Origin: Linepithema humile
Taxonomy: Eukaryota > Arthropoda > Insecta > Hymenoptera > Formicidae
Direction: 5' to 3'
DNA length: 64,000 nt
Assembly (NCBI RefSeq): GCF_040581485.1
Contig: NC_090134.1
Location: forward strand, 9,486,001-9,550,000
The notes beneath the pieces were generated by a model, which was given only the letters and a program-made list of their open reading frames with translations, did no database searches and was not told the origin of the DNA. This document shows, piece by piece, positions 48,801 to 62,694 of the stretch (its first letter is position 1; each line of letters opens with the position of its first letter). The position numbers were made by a program, and so were the translations under genes.

Positions 48801-50508
48801 TCCACATACACCGACTGATCTCTTGTTTGCATGGAAATCCAGGGACGCTCGGCAGGAATGCTCGGCACCTGTGCTCTGAAAACGATTCTGAATGGCTTCT
48901 GGCCGCAATAATCTTAAGTATGATTCATCACGATCCTTTTTCACCGCGCTCCGGAATTAGTCGAATTCCGAAGTTACGCAGCCACTTTTAGATGATGGTT
49001 AACCGAGAAATACGTGCATCAAATTTTGTATAATTTTGAATATATATTTCTAAACTTTATGCAAAATTACATTTTGAGAGAAAATTAAATAAGTATATAA
49101 TTTCTAAATCATAAAAGTTTACAGTTACAAATAAAAATATTGCTAGAAATAAAAATTTGCTTCTTGCGATTGTGTCATTATTGTTATTCAATCGCATTGA
49201 GATATTTCAACGAAAACAATTGTGTTTTTGCGGCTCCTATAAGAAACGCGTAATCGTCGCGCAATGATATTCGCAATGAAACTTGATTATTTCAGATGAG
49301 ATTTTCCGGATAAGATATGTTAATAGAGATAAAATGCTTTGCACCACCTGTTGGCTAAGGGTTTTTTATCAGGAATTCAATCCTTATCAATTTACTTTCA
49401 AGTCATTGGCGATAATCTGTTTATCTGAGGTAAAAACGGGTGGTCTGATAGCGATTACTACGCGTAAAATTACACGTAAATATTTCACAAATAGACGCGT
49501 CAGCGACTACTGTAGATTATCATGTTATCGAGTACCAATTGCACTACGACATTAATTAAATCACGACATCTTGATTAATTAATACTAGTTAGTGATCTTT
49601 TTCCTACATTGTAAATATATTATTGCAGCACACACATCTAAATTATAATGTGTGTACATCTAAATATAAATATTTGATTAATTACGCGTCAGCATCGTAA
49701 AAGAAGATACATAGACGATGTTTCTTGTTGATTCATCGATTATAAAAAAATCATTTAATCCGCCAATCAAACCATTCTTGCAATTATCTTGTGATGAAAT
49801 ATTCTATACATAAACAAACACTTCTTGTCAGATGATTCGTTTCTCTTCGCAGCATATTTATGAGTAGAATATTTTAAAAAGCGTTCTGCTTTCGACCGCG
49901 GCAAATATTGGTCGCTCGCGCGAGAGATAGAGAGCATTAATGACTGTTATTTCGGCCGGCGGCAATTTCGCGCGCAATTGCACGAATCAACCTGCAAAAG
50001 AGACACGCCCGCGCGGCGCTCGGTCGCCTTTTAATTCGCATTCAATTCAAAAAGCAACCTCGGGCCAGCACCGGACATAGCCGGTCTCTTATTTTCGTTC
50101 GCGCATTTGTAATCTGAAAAAATATTTTAAAAATCTATAACTCTGTAAAAAATGAAACTTAATTGAGAAATAATCCTCCAAGCAAGAGCTGCTTATAGCT
50201 TATAACATTTTGTGTCTTTTACTAACCACTAAATAATTATTTCATTTTTCTGTAATTACAATAATTATTTTATTTTTCGTGCGGAATAGCTTACGTGAAT
50301 TAATTGAGTCTGGGTAGACGCGGGGAATGACGGCCGTGTCTCATTCGAGTTTATCGAGTTTATCGCAAGATTGCGACTTGCGCCACTGTGGAAAATAACA
50401 GCAACAGCTTTTTCGCTCCCTTCAATCTCGACACCACGAGCATTCTTGTAATAATAGTAACGAAGAAGGCTCCGCTCGGGGACGGAAGTCGGTCGACAGC
50501 TGGCGACT

Positions 50509-50567
50509 GTGGGGGAGGATGAGAGGACGAAGGAGAGAGAGAGAGAGAGAGGGAGGGAGAACGACAA
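50509..50567 (+). repeat. Purine-rich (GA)n tract
   Basis: A purine-rich run of about 58 bases centred on about ten GA units and ending in GGGAGGGAGA. Confidence 0.8.
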
Positions 50568-53500
50568 AGATGGTCGCGTTAAAGGCGAGCGATGTACTAA
50601 CTCGGGGAGTGCCACGTAATTTACGTTAACAGTCAACACGCGAACGCGCGACAAGAGGTTCCCTTTATTCTTCCCCACGACGCTTTGGTGCGCCGAATGT
50701 GATACGGCATTAATTCTATGAGTCCTCGAGAGTCCCCGTGACATTTTTATCTGCCTGTATTCCCTTTGAACTCGTATTCTATTACGCAAAAGTTAGTCCG
50801 ATTCGTTTTAATAAATAAATACTTTATTCAATGCATGTGCGCATAAAATCAGTAAAAATTTCAATAAAAAATATCTGATAAAATATATCAATAAAAATAA
50901 CATAATATTCGACATGAAGAGATGAATATTTACATGATAAATTTGAATTTATTTTCGCAGAGTAAACCTTCGCCACATGAAATACTTTCCATATTAATGA
51001 CCAATAATATTCGAGGAGGGAAAATGTTAGCTCTGAAAAATATCATATTGAGTGATGCGAATTCGCGCTGGATACTCATTTTCCTCGGAAAATTACATCG
51101 TCGCTCCGCGATTTCGCGCGGCTCACGAATCGGTTGCGACGTTTCGATTTCCGCAGAATCACACTGTGGTCTCGCTCTTATCGCGCAAATTTCTTTTACA
51201 CGCGCGCATTTGCCGCTCGCGATAAAGTTCACATCGCACTCGCCACGAACCGCGTGACGCATTAAACGCGTCCGATACGCACTGCGCGATAACCGATATA
51301 CAATCGACGTATATCAGGTCGGGTGATGCTCGCTTGCACGAGTGCTCGCGTACTCGGACACGGGTGCATGCACGCGAGCCGGATAACCATCGACTCGTCA
51401 TCGTTCCCGCGATATCGCTTAATCCGTCCTTAGAGTCCGAGAACGATCCGCCACGGTCTTTACGAGAAATGTTATCGCCGCGATTGTTTGCGTTTGCTAC
51501 CTCGTTATTATCGCCATTGATCGCCAGTCACTTGAAGAGGATGTTTTGATCTTTTGTGAACCGTAACATTTTATAAAATTATTTCCGTTTTTCTTATCAT
51601 TGCCAACAATATCGCATCTTTCGACACATTATAAACGTTTCAAAGAAAAATGGTAGGTAATCGAAAAGAAAGTATTTTACAAACTGCGTTTTTAACTAGT
51701 TATTCGAGTAACTAACATATATTAATTAATAATTAACGTGCAAATTATGTTGTAGAAAAAAAAAAACTTTACGTGTTTGTGAAGATTATTTGGTTAATTT
51801 ATTAACGTTAATGTGCTTCAATCATTTATAAAGTACAGGACAAAAATTGTCGACTCTATGAGCGCTTTCTCTCGTTTGAATTTTTTTTGGAAGGGGAAAA
51901 AATAGAGCTTGAGAACACGGGATTCGCTTTAAGGGGTTTCCCTTTTCCCAGACGACGATGAGTGGTGCGATGAAATGAAAGGAATCACTGTTAACGGAAG
52001 GCGTGTGTTGCGTCTGCTCGCGTCGTTTTTAGAGTCGTGTGCTTATATTCGATACCTTGCGGCTTGCCTCTCGTCCCATTATCCTCGTTTTAAGCTCTTT
52101 TTCTTAGGCTTCGTCGAACATGCTGAATGTTTCTTGAGAAAATCTTGAGCAGAAATCTAATAATTTTTGAGATTTGAGATATTTTAATTAATGAAAAAAA
52201 TTGTAGCTCAATTATTTCAATTACATTATATTTTTCATTACATTAAAAGAAAACTATTATATTTACATATAATATCACAATTTTATAGTCTTTTAGCATA
52301 TTATTAAAAAGTTACTTCAATTTGTGTTTTTCACAAAATTTATTTCTCTAAGCGAGTGAGCTCGATAATTAGGAGTCTGTTGGTCGGATGGTGGTTCCGA
52401 TGTTAATTAGCCATGTTGGTTTTTTTGATGATAGGGGTTGTACATGACCTACCAACGAGTCAATCGGCCGATCGACCTGGTGGTGGCAGAGGGTCGTTAG
52501 CGCGTCATCGCGCGACGCGGCCCGGTCCCATATAGAGTCACGTCGCAGTGCCTTATGGCGTAGCCAACAGCCGTAGCGGGGTGTCGTTCTATATTTACGG
52601 TGACGGTAATGTAACGATGCGTGCCTGCGTGCGTTCACCCCGCGAAAGTAATCATGGCGCGAGCGCGACACGCGCTTCCTGCATTCGCCTATTTGCTTAT
52701 CGCCGTTGTCTTTTCGAATGGCTCTATATCGGTTATTTATACAGGGGCCACATCCCCCTTAGTGCTTCCGGATCAAGTTTTAATGATGGATTCTCTGGTG
52801 ATTGTTTTCCTAGAAAAAATTCCAAGTTGTTATTTCTCGCAACTTTTTAAATTCAGGTTAAAAGCATGATTTTAAAAAATGTTCATTTTTATTTGCTTCA
52901 ATATTTTTTCTTTTTTTTCTTCTTTTTCTATATCTCTAAAATTTCTATTCGTTAAAATTAAAAAATTTATTTCTTTAATATCTTTGCGAGTGTCGAGCGG
53001 TATTGTCGTTAAAGTATCCGATATCTCATTTCGCAAATGTATCGAGAGTTCCCAAGTGCAATCATAGTCACTTTCATGTCGGAACAGCGAAATTGCATAC
53101 CGGCTGCCAATGGAACTAGTTCGGCTTAATAAGATCCAATTTCGTAGGCGCGATTAGCCATGGAGCGGTTACCTTTTCTCGGCGGACTGCGAATGACAGT
53201 TGGTGCCATAATGCGTGGGCTCGGTTAGAATCCCCGCGACGCTTGGGTTACACACGGGGTGCATCACACGCGGTATCTGCGAAACATATGCACCGATTGG
53301 AGTGCGAAGCCATCGGGGAAACAAGGCGTGCACGCAGTCTCGATGCGTGTCGGCCAGATGTTCCCCAAAAAGGGCCAAGAAAATTCCCAAGGGTTTCCGA
53401 GGATTTGCCTTGTTCCATTCGCGCTCATAGGTATATCATATTCAAAATCTCACTCTCTTTCATTGGTCACTTTTTTTTTTTGAGCACATTAACGCTTAGC

Positions 53501-53908
53501 AAAAAACTCAAGATATTGCTTCTTTCTTGAAATATTTTTACAGTAAGTAAGTTTCAGTGCACAATTAGAATAATTTCATTAGTTATTTGAACAGAAAAGG
53601 AAAATTAAAAAATTATGTTCATTATTAATCATATGCAGAGTTTAATTGTGATTATCAGTAATCTTGGAAAAAATCGAAAATTTATTGAATGTATAATATA
53701 TAATATCTTATACATTATGTTGCGTTTTGATACGTATTTATATAAATTTATATTGATTGATATCAGTTTAATTCATATGAATTTATATTTCTATAAAAAT
53801 AGCTTTATAAAAATTGCAGTATTTGTGATAAACTGCTATCACTATGAGACATCTTCATCGCATATCGTACATTGAAATCAGAAAAAAATCAGAATTTTTC
53901 ATCTTTTT

Positions 53909-54202
53909 TTAATGCCCATTTTCGCTAGATACAGCACAATAAGTTCTATCGCGTTGACATTCCTCGGCTGTCTGTGAGTCGAGTGGCCGCCTGCTGGGGT
54001 GCTCGAATTCTATTATGCCGTTCTCCTCCTCCAGCCTCTGCGTCATTCGTGTCGCGATCTTGCCGTCGTCCTGCCATCGACCGACCAGGACCCTCCTGCG
54101 AGTGGCACGTGAAGGATACGGCATGCTAATCCAGCGGGACCGCGATGGTAACCAGATGGCAACTCCTCGACGCCAATCGACTAATCCCGCGCCACCTGAC
54201 AA
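53909..54202 (-). CDS. Open frame of 97 codons, status uncertain
   Basis: The - frame reads, in its better part, TRRRVLVGRWQDDGKIATRM then a charged EEENGIIEFEHPSRRPLD segment, and ends SSENGH with TAA. It is more protein-like than most frames in the region. No family is recognised, no splice structure is evident, and the + strand is also open here. It may be chance, or an exon of a gene I cannot resolve. Confidence 0.15.
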   Translation of the reverse strand: MSGGAGLVDWRRGVAIWLPSRSRWISMPYPSRATRRRVLVGRWQDDGKIATRMTQRLEEENGIIEFEHPSRRPLDSQTAEECQRDRTYCAVSSENGH

Positions 54203-54896
54203 GCAGCGTCAGATTGGTTCTTTCTCTCTCTTACGCTCGCGATGAATCGGACAAAGAGGGAAAAAGGTTCCAAGGATATTCATTATGAGGCCTCTTGAGC
54301 GCCTGTGTGCGGTCAGATTTATTATTTTTCGTAGAGTGACGCTTTCAAGAAAATTATCTTCAAACTTAAAGTGTTCAATTATATTCTTTCAGCATCTGTA
54401 TTTACTTTTTTTTTCTAGCACAAATGCAAACATTTTTATTTTAAAGATCCTAGGAAATATCTTCATCGCTATGTCGAGAGATAATTACCTATTTAAAGAT
54501 CTGATGAACGCATATATCTTTTGCTTGTTCGCATGTTTGTGTTATTCAAATTATACGATGACGAATTCGTCAGATCTCGCAATGCCACTCTACTGTTCTG
54601 CGTCTCCAATATATCGCGATTTGTCTCGTAGCTGGTTGCTATGGCCGAGACACACCTGCTCGCTGCTCTCATCTGCCCGCACGTTACCTTAATAAATTTT
54701 GTCGCTTACCCGCAGGTCCCGAGAAACGACCGTAATCTCTTAGACTCTCGTAACATCGATATTCCTCGATAGTATCGTTGTGTCGCTCTAATATGCAGAG
54801 AATCGTATTTCGATGGCGTATGTCTTTTTGTTTCCCCAAATTTGTATACATAATACATAATTTCTATCCAAGATCGTGTTATTACACTTATAATGT

Positions 54897-54915
54897 ACAC
54901 ACACACACACACACA
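54897..54915. repeat. (AC)n microsatellite
   Basis: About nine AC units. Confidence 0.9.
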
Positions 54916-57900
54916 AGATATTCCACAATATATAATTTTAATTTTAGCGACAGATCAAGACAATTTAACTTGATTTATTTTTAACAAAAACTTACATTTC
55001 AAAATTGGAAAATGCTTTATAATTTGTCATCGCGCGGGTGCCTTCATAATTTTTTACGGAATTTAAATAAACAAACCTTTTTTTATTTACTCTATTCTCT
55101 TCCAATTCTCTTGTCCGCTCAGTTTTACTGCAAAACAGAAACGGATTGCGGTGCGTTAATTTATTATCGTTCGATTTTTCGATGCAGGGGAAATGTACGT
55201 CTATATACGCGCTGGAAAATGCGGAAAGGACGACGCAGGTAGTGCACATAGCGTGTGCACGCGCCGTGTGTAGTTTATAATCTCTAAATATTTGATGAGC
55301 GGGCCGCGCGCGCGTCGCATGATAGCGTCGACGAATGGTGGCCGCATCTGCGCCAGTGTCGGCTTCAATTATTAAAGCTCCGCCATATGTCCTCTCCCGG
55401 GTATCTAATCCGTCCTACCCAATCCCCCTTGGCACGTCGCGTTGACCCCCTTCTTCGCGATCCTCGCGAGGAACTCGCGCGGGTGCGCATTGATCGGAGA
55501 AGTGCGGGCACTTCTGCAACATACGGTGTAATATCTCGAAAGTATCTTATTACAAGTTTAAGCGCCAGTTATAAGCGGTAATCTACGTTATTACTATATC
55601 TGCCATCATTACACCCCTGTTTTCATAAATACAGAATTTATTTGTCGAAATAAACGCCGACTCTTCGCGTACTTTTTAAACTGACATTTGCCGTTCAATA
55701 GTGTGATTGCAAATTAGAATTTAATTTTATTTATTAGATTTGCCTAAAAACAATATCCTTATTTACAACTGCACATTAATTATTCTCAGTAAGTTATTTG
55801 TGTGTTTGCATGCTTCTTATTTTATCCAATTATTAATAGCGACATATTTGCGTACGGAATAATAGGGGAAAATTACGCAGAGGGTCGAGATCTCTTTATT
55901 ATGCTCATTCAATCGAGGATATAATGCGATTGGCACGATACATACGTATGGACGCGCCAGTTGGAAATTCATGGTGTGTACACGAAATTTCGTAAATCAG
56001 AGCGGCGTGGGACGCGTCCGACAGTTCGCGTGACAGTGGATACGCTTTGGCCGGCCAGGCCTCGACTGTATCGCTATACGGCGTGTAATTATGATCGGAT
56101 TTGATGGATAGATGAACGGACGGACGGTCGGATCGGATGGTGCTCACGTACTCGGCTACACGCGGTCGCCGTTTAATTCGGGTAACGCGATATCCGCGCG
56201 CGATAGGATCGCGCGATTGCGACGAAGAGATGGGAATCGTGCGACGCGAGATCACGCCGCCGCCATTCGTTATCTACGATCTCGATATCGTGCATATATT
56301 GGTTGCGAGCCTCGTGCGCAAATATTGCGATGAATATAGCGCAGTTCGATGAAATAACGTTGTAGAAATTAAATTTTAAGAACTCGTTGTTGTTTAAATC
56401 AGACACAGAAAAACTTGTTTTTTCGGCGCAAAAGATATATTAAAGCCGATGCTGACTATTTTGATTAATAAAAGTTAGTTCGACCGCGTAATTCTTTGAT
56501 TTTAGTTGACGAAATACGACAAACTTTTTACAACTATTCTTTCTCAAATCAGCCATTCATTCGTAAGATTAGTAGGATCAATGTTTCCCTGCGTCTTATT
56601 ACAGTGCCGAAATGGAAAGCCATTATTATTGACTCGACCCGCAGAAAAGCGCGCAACAGAAATGTGCAACCAAGAGAACCCCCATGTCCTCTTTACTTCG
56701 GTTTTTCGCCCCTTCTCCCTTGCCTCCTTCGCCCTTGATAGCTCACGGTGCCACCATTAGCTCGCCGCATGTCGCGGGAGACACGTGCTGTTTCAATTAC
56801 AGCGCTGTAAGGGCGGGATTTGTCAAAAGAGAGAAAGAGAATAACAGAAAGGGTGAGTTTCAACCCCCTTTTTCAGCCGGGTACAATGACACGTGGTGAC
56901 CTCGCCTCGTTGAAATAAGAAGGGCTGACTCGAACTTATTTACGCTACTTGAGCCCGAGGGATCAATGGCTGAATTTGTTTTGTGCCGCGGTGCTATTCG
57001 AATGGTTGTAATATCAGCGTGTAATTGATGCAGCCCTTAAAAATCATAATTAATTGTGATTGAATTGAATAATCTGAAATGGCTGTTCCATCTACTAATC
57101 GCAGACATTTATTCATTATTTGCGGTGCAATTCGCGGGGAGAAAGCTCGATAAAATGTCGGGATCCGGACGATTAATCGGAAGAAGCTGCATTCGTATGC
57201 ACCGCGCGCGACCGGTGGTGTATCGCACACGCACGCGAGAGACATCAAATTTACCTCCGGGGCCAACAGCGGCGGTTGTTTGCAATCACGTACAAACGTC
57301 GGGGCACCCATTGACGATGGTCGTCATTGTCAACGCGCGGCGCGATGACATTCCCCTTTGTTTACGCTATCCGTCGCACGAACGACAAATCACCGTGAAT
57401 ACTAACGCGATCGCGCGCTTCACTTCGGCTGGATTACCGTCGGCATGCATGCGGTGTTCGAAAAATATCGCGAATTTTCTACGAACGCTAGATGTGACTA
57501 TGGAACTTCGATTTAACGATGGTTTACTAAGCTAATTAATTCAGGAATGAAAGGAATGATTAAAATACTTTGTAGGTGAAGATAAATAGAGCAATAGAGT
57601 ACAAATACAATATCTTTAAATCAGTTTTGAAAGGATTTTTTGATAAATTGCATTTTTTAATTTTTCAGACATTTGTATAATATTGGAAAATAATTTATAT
57701 AGTTTATCGGAAGAAAAATTGACACCCCGTATGCGTGCAATGCGTGATCGACGACGCGAACCAAGCTACCGTACGACGCCGAATACAAATGCATGCGCGC
57801 ACATTTTTGCTGCGAAGCGTATAATAAATTCCGGGGCGTAAAGAGCCAGGTCACTTTCGACCTTTCTTGCTGCCAACATGTGTTCGACATGTCTGACAGT

Positions 57901-60900
57901 AGTGCAATGCATAAAAAACCATGGACTTTTACAATACATATTAAGCTGCGAAGCTAGTAAAACACATGAACAAAAAGTATTAGTTGCCATATGCAATGCA
58001 AGAATGTTGAAATGAGACACACAGATCTATACACAGTATTTTCAACAGTTTCAAAAATCCTTTCACGTCAGATAATTTATATAACAAAGTGAAATACATT
58101 CGATTATCTTATAATTTTAACAAATGTATGCATTTGGCTAATTGTTTTTTTTTTTAAATATTGTTATACATAATTTTTTATAAGTTAATAATCTTATAAA
58201 TTAATACAAGGTGTACACGCGCAAGAAATTATGATTGCTTTTGTTGCCGCAGCTAAAACCTCGGATATTTTTCTATGATTTGTCTCTAATTTAAGTACCG
58301 CCCAAGTCGTCGTCCCGCACAAACGAACGAGAGTATCGTAGTTTCTGGATTTCAAGTGAGGTCGAAACACGTGTCACCGTGCGGTCGACACATGGCAATT
58401 ACGGGTGGACTCTCGAATCCGGGTTTTCTTCGCTGTTAGATCTTCGCGTCGACGTTGTTTCATCGACGATTGCCTTCGCCACGCCCAAAACAGACGACTC
58501 GCAGAAAAAGATCTTTGGCTAGAGTTTCCCCAATCTGCGGACAGGAAACATCGATCGATTCGTTTGCCAGTTTGTTGCAAGATGTTCAGTTACTCACCAG
58601 ATGTGAGAGATATTTTGGAAAAGAATAGATTCTATTGTATGGTCGCTTCTGATTTAGAGCTGGCAAATTTTAGGATATGCAAAATAAGTGTTTTATAAAA
58701 TAAACTGCAATTTTGGATTATATCGCATAATAAAAACGCCTTGCGATTCTGGATATTAAATATTTTGTATTTAAAGTAATGCCAGACTTATAATTTTGAG
58801 AGATCTTTCTCTTAAATTTGAAGCGTGTTTAGGAAAAGCTGGATCGCCTTGTACATGTATTCCCATTGAGTCGATCAAATTGCTTGAGCTTAACTTTAAC
58901 TAAGACTCGGGATGCGTGCTGTTTCAGCCAGAAAGTTAAAGGGACGAACAAAAGCGCAAATGCCAATTACACGTAATTAATCGGTCGGGATGCTTGGGTG
59001 AGGGTTAATCAAGTGCCAGCGAATTAAGGCCGTAAGTTTCGGCCAATCCAGTCGTTTCGGTCGATGGCTTCTTCCAGTTGGAAGCAGGTGGTGCAATTTG
59101 ACTTGGAACCACCGAGTACGTTCTTCGCTCGTGAAAGTGACGCGAATAAGAGAGCGGGATGCGCGTATGTGTTTACGCGCGTACGACGCGTGCATGCATG
59201 TGTGTGCATCATCGAGGCGTCCGAATTATCCGTCGACGCGATCGTGTGGTTTGTCCCATCTGTCGCTCTGTCGTATCGGGAATGTCAGGTGTGTTGTTTC
59301 CGATCAAAGAGCGACAAGTAATCGGCGAGATCGGCGATCGAACGAAAATAAATTCGCGTTATCCGAATTTCATCCGACGAAACTTTCTCAAGCGATCAGC
59401 TGTCTCAAACTCGCTTTCCTTTTAATTTTTGAATCATATAAATTCAAAAAATTAACAATCCGGCATAATTTGTTACATGGCAATTTTGCACAATTAATAT
59501 TACTTAAGTATTAATAACTAGTTCATACGCGATATAGTGTTAATATTGAATTTATCAGCACAATGAAGTTGAGGTGTAATAAATAAGTCAGATGCATCAT
59601 CGCATTTTTCCAATTTTCAAAATGTACTTCTGCGGTAAAAGAAAAGAGTGAAAGCGTGTCAATGCAGCAGCATTATATCGGACGTCGCCGACGCGATACA
59701 CTAGGCGCGGGACAACGCGACATTGGTGGCCGAGAGGGCGAGACATGCTACACGAATCGTATTTTCTCGTCTAATTAGCGCCGCCTGCCGCCGCCGTTCG
59801 CTGCGGTCGCAGGTGCTCGGGCTTTTATTTGCTCGCCAGAAAGTAGCAACAGCTGAAACCGCGCACCGCTACGTGTATGTAGCTGGTTAGGTGTGCACGT
59901 ATGTGTGTACATACCCTATATAGATATTCTATCCTTCCATCGCGGTTCTAATGCCGCTTGTAAATTGTCGACGCGATTGCTGGAAACCGCGCTCGCCAGA
60001 CCGCATTTACCGTCGCGTCGAGCAGTCCTTCTTCCTGCACCCTCTTTTACGATTTTCGAAATCGCGGTCGATCGCTGCACCTGTGCGATCGTTCTTTCCT
60101 CCATTCTCTTCCTCCTGCGTCTCTGAATAGAAGCAAAGTTTCAGAAAGGGTGAAGGAGTCATATGGGAGACAAGCGCGTGAACGTGCAAATGATGGGATG
60201 GTTAGTCCTCACAATCAGTATATCGGGAGAAATAGTCATCGCCATTTACCATCTGCGTCCAGTGGACCTTTTTCATTTTTTACGTCATTTTATGAATAAT
60301 TTATAGAAGTAAGAAAAAATACCAATCCTCAAATATTAATTTGTAGTTAGAACTGTTCAAAAAACAAAGTTATACTTCCCAAACTTTACAGCACAAAGAA
60401 TATTTTATGATCAGAAGAAAATTACATTTTAATGTCATCAATCAATTTTCAATCAACAAAGCTTTCTGTTCGGAAAAATTACGACTCCAAAAGGTACATG
60501 AAAGGTTTTAGAAAAACGGCGACAATATCTAAACCAAAATTGACTCACGCTGTTTCCCGTGAATTTTGCATTTCTCCGGAAGCCTTTCGGATGCCTTTCG
60601 AATGCTTTCCAATCCGCCCACATATCGGCTCCCGCGGCGAGAATGCATTCCGGTAGCATAGTAGCGTTTCCGTTTATCCTATCAAAAATCAGAAATCCGT
60701 AGACGAGCGCAACACGCATCTCCCGCGCACGGGCGTGCGAGATCGGCTTGGCCCGCGGCGTGCGGGCTGGCATTAAAAGTTTATAGTAGTAATTTGTATT
60801 CCTCCGGGCTGACTCTCTCTGTCGGAGGAGGAATCGCCGAAGTCTCTCACGCTGGCTGCAGTTACGTGATAATGGACCAGTGGAATCTCCCTCCCGCTTG

Positions 60901-62484
60901 TTTTCGTCTCGCTAGATGCCCGATTCCATCTATCGATCTTCTTCGACGCGCGTTGTTCCGGTCCTCATATACATATCTTGATAAACGGTGCTATCGGAAA
61001 AATCGGGAATATTCTTCGACGTTAATGCTGCTGTATTTAAAAATTCGCTCTGTGATGATTGCCTATAATTAATAAGAAATATATTTATTTGATTAGTATT
61101 TTTTAGAATGAAGAATCAGTGAATTATATTTAAGATTATTTATTAGAAAATTGTTTATGAATAATCTAAATAATTTATAAAATATTATTCTTATGTTATT
61201 CTTCAGTTAATTTTAATTATACCACGCCCAATTTGAATTAATTCCGAAACTCAAAACTCGATTGCTAAAATATTCGGCATTGAAAATTCAAAAGTCGTCC
61301 GACAAAGTAGTCGGCGAGGAAAAATCGTCTTGGAATATGTCGGAGCGCGCCCCTGGAATTTTATGCAAATCCGACGATACATCCCGCAACTTTAATACCC
61401 GTAATCGTTGCGCATTTAATCAATATAAAAAGAAAGAACGAGAGAGTCCCAGCTCCCGTCGGAAATTCGGGGTTGCTTCAGCCAGCGGCTGTCCAGCCAC
61501 ACGAGTGCACACACGGTGGCAGTGGCATTTGCACCTAACACACTCACGTCAAGGAGAACCGGATCGCCCGGCTTGAGGAGTGGTCCTTTTCGTGCAGTGT
61601 CAAGGTGCTGCCCGCGAGACTATCTTGAGATTAAAGTCCAGGATTACGGGCAGATCCCGGTAGTTATGCCGTAGTTAATCCTTCAAAGATTATTCTTTCC
61701 TCGCTAATTCTGCGCTTTATGACTTATTTATAACAAAGCATTGGTATTCGGGAATTTTTTAAACTCGATTAAACGTAATTGATAATAAATAAATTATAGA
61801 TTTTAATAATTTTAAATGTATCAAATAACTTGGATTTTATTGCAAATTATTAATGATATTTGTTAATCTTTGATATAATATTTAATTAGTCATATTAGTC
61901 GTTAGCGAAAAATGCATGAAAAATATCATTATTAGAAATGCATTACGCGAATAATAGTATCGATAACATATAGAAAATATAATTATCTCCTAAGGATTAG
62001 ATGTTATCTTTAGCTCACGTTTTCTTCCCACAGTTTGAAAGGCTTAAATTGATCAGGATCCTCTCAGACGACTCCAGTGGAACTTCGGTTCCAAGAGTCT
62101 TACTTTCCGAAAATTTTAATAGGTCCGAGGTTTCATCCGTGGGAAAAATACACACGGCCGTGTGTATTGTAAAAGCGCGTTCTCTAACTAGCATTATGTC
62201 GCGATGTGTTTGCCTATGTTAAGATACACAAAGATGGACTAGGATGACCCTTAAGTGGATATCTCTAGCATTCGGCGCGTATCCGGCGCGAGAAATCCCG
62301 CTATTTCTTTTCAAGTTATTGTAGAAAGTTATTAGGTAAATTCCTGTGATAGATTAAAAAAACTATTGCATGGTTAGTCATTTATTAATATAATATTATT
62401 ATTACATTTGACATGTTAAACATGATTATGTTAATTTTATTATATTAATGGTTTGCATACGTGCTAATTCTTTTCAAGAGATAA

Positions 62485-62669
62485 TTGACAGCAAAGGACG
62501 TATTATATATTTGCCGGTTACAGAGTGATATTATCTGTATTTTATACTTGTAATGAGCCGAAAAGTGACTGGAAGCACTTTGTTGAAGTGTATGTATTCG
62601 AGAAACATAGTTGCGTGTTTGCATACACAAAGATCTGACTTTTTCGATAAGTAAGTGACAGCAAAGGAC
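62485..62669. repeat. Direct repeat containing TGACAGCAAAGGAC
   Basis: The word TGACAGCAAAGGAC occurs at 62486 and 62656, 170 bases apart. About 40-45 bases after each copy is a related end, ACAGAGTG versus ACAGGGTG. The two segments look like diverged copies of one unit, the second running into the TIR-like end at 62695. Confidence 0.5.
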
Positions 62670-62694
62670 AACTTATGCTCTCCTTTTTACTGAT

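Larger units (their letters stand above)
45251..62484. other. Long noncoding region upstream of net
   Basis: About 17 kb with no gene I can support. GC-rich patches (about 45.3-46.7, 49.9-50.1, 50.3-51.5, 52.4-53.4, 54.0-54.3, 56.0-57.5, 58.3-58.6, 59.0-60.1 and 60.6-61.6 kb) have overlapping open frames on both strands, typical of composition effects. The intervening DNA is AT-rich. Simple repeats are noted separately. The position beside a developmental regulator suggests enhancer content, which cannot be shown from sequence alone. Confidence 0.45.

Noticed and set aside
50265..50789. 174-codon open frame on the - strand
   Set aside because: It runs through a GA microsatellite (giving Ser/Leu repeats) and shows no domain.
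57056..57535. 159-codon open frame on the + strand
   Set aside because: Arg/Ala-rich translation of CpG-rich DNA with no recognisable domain and no splice signals.
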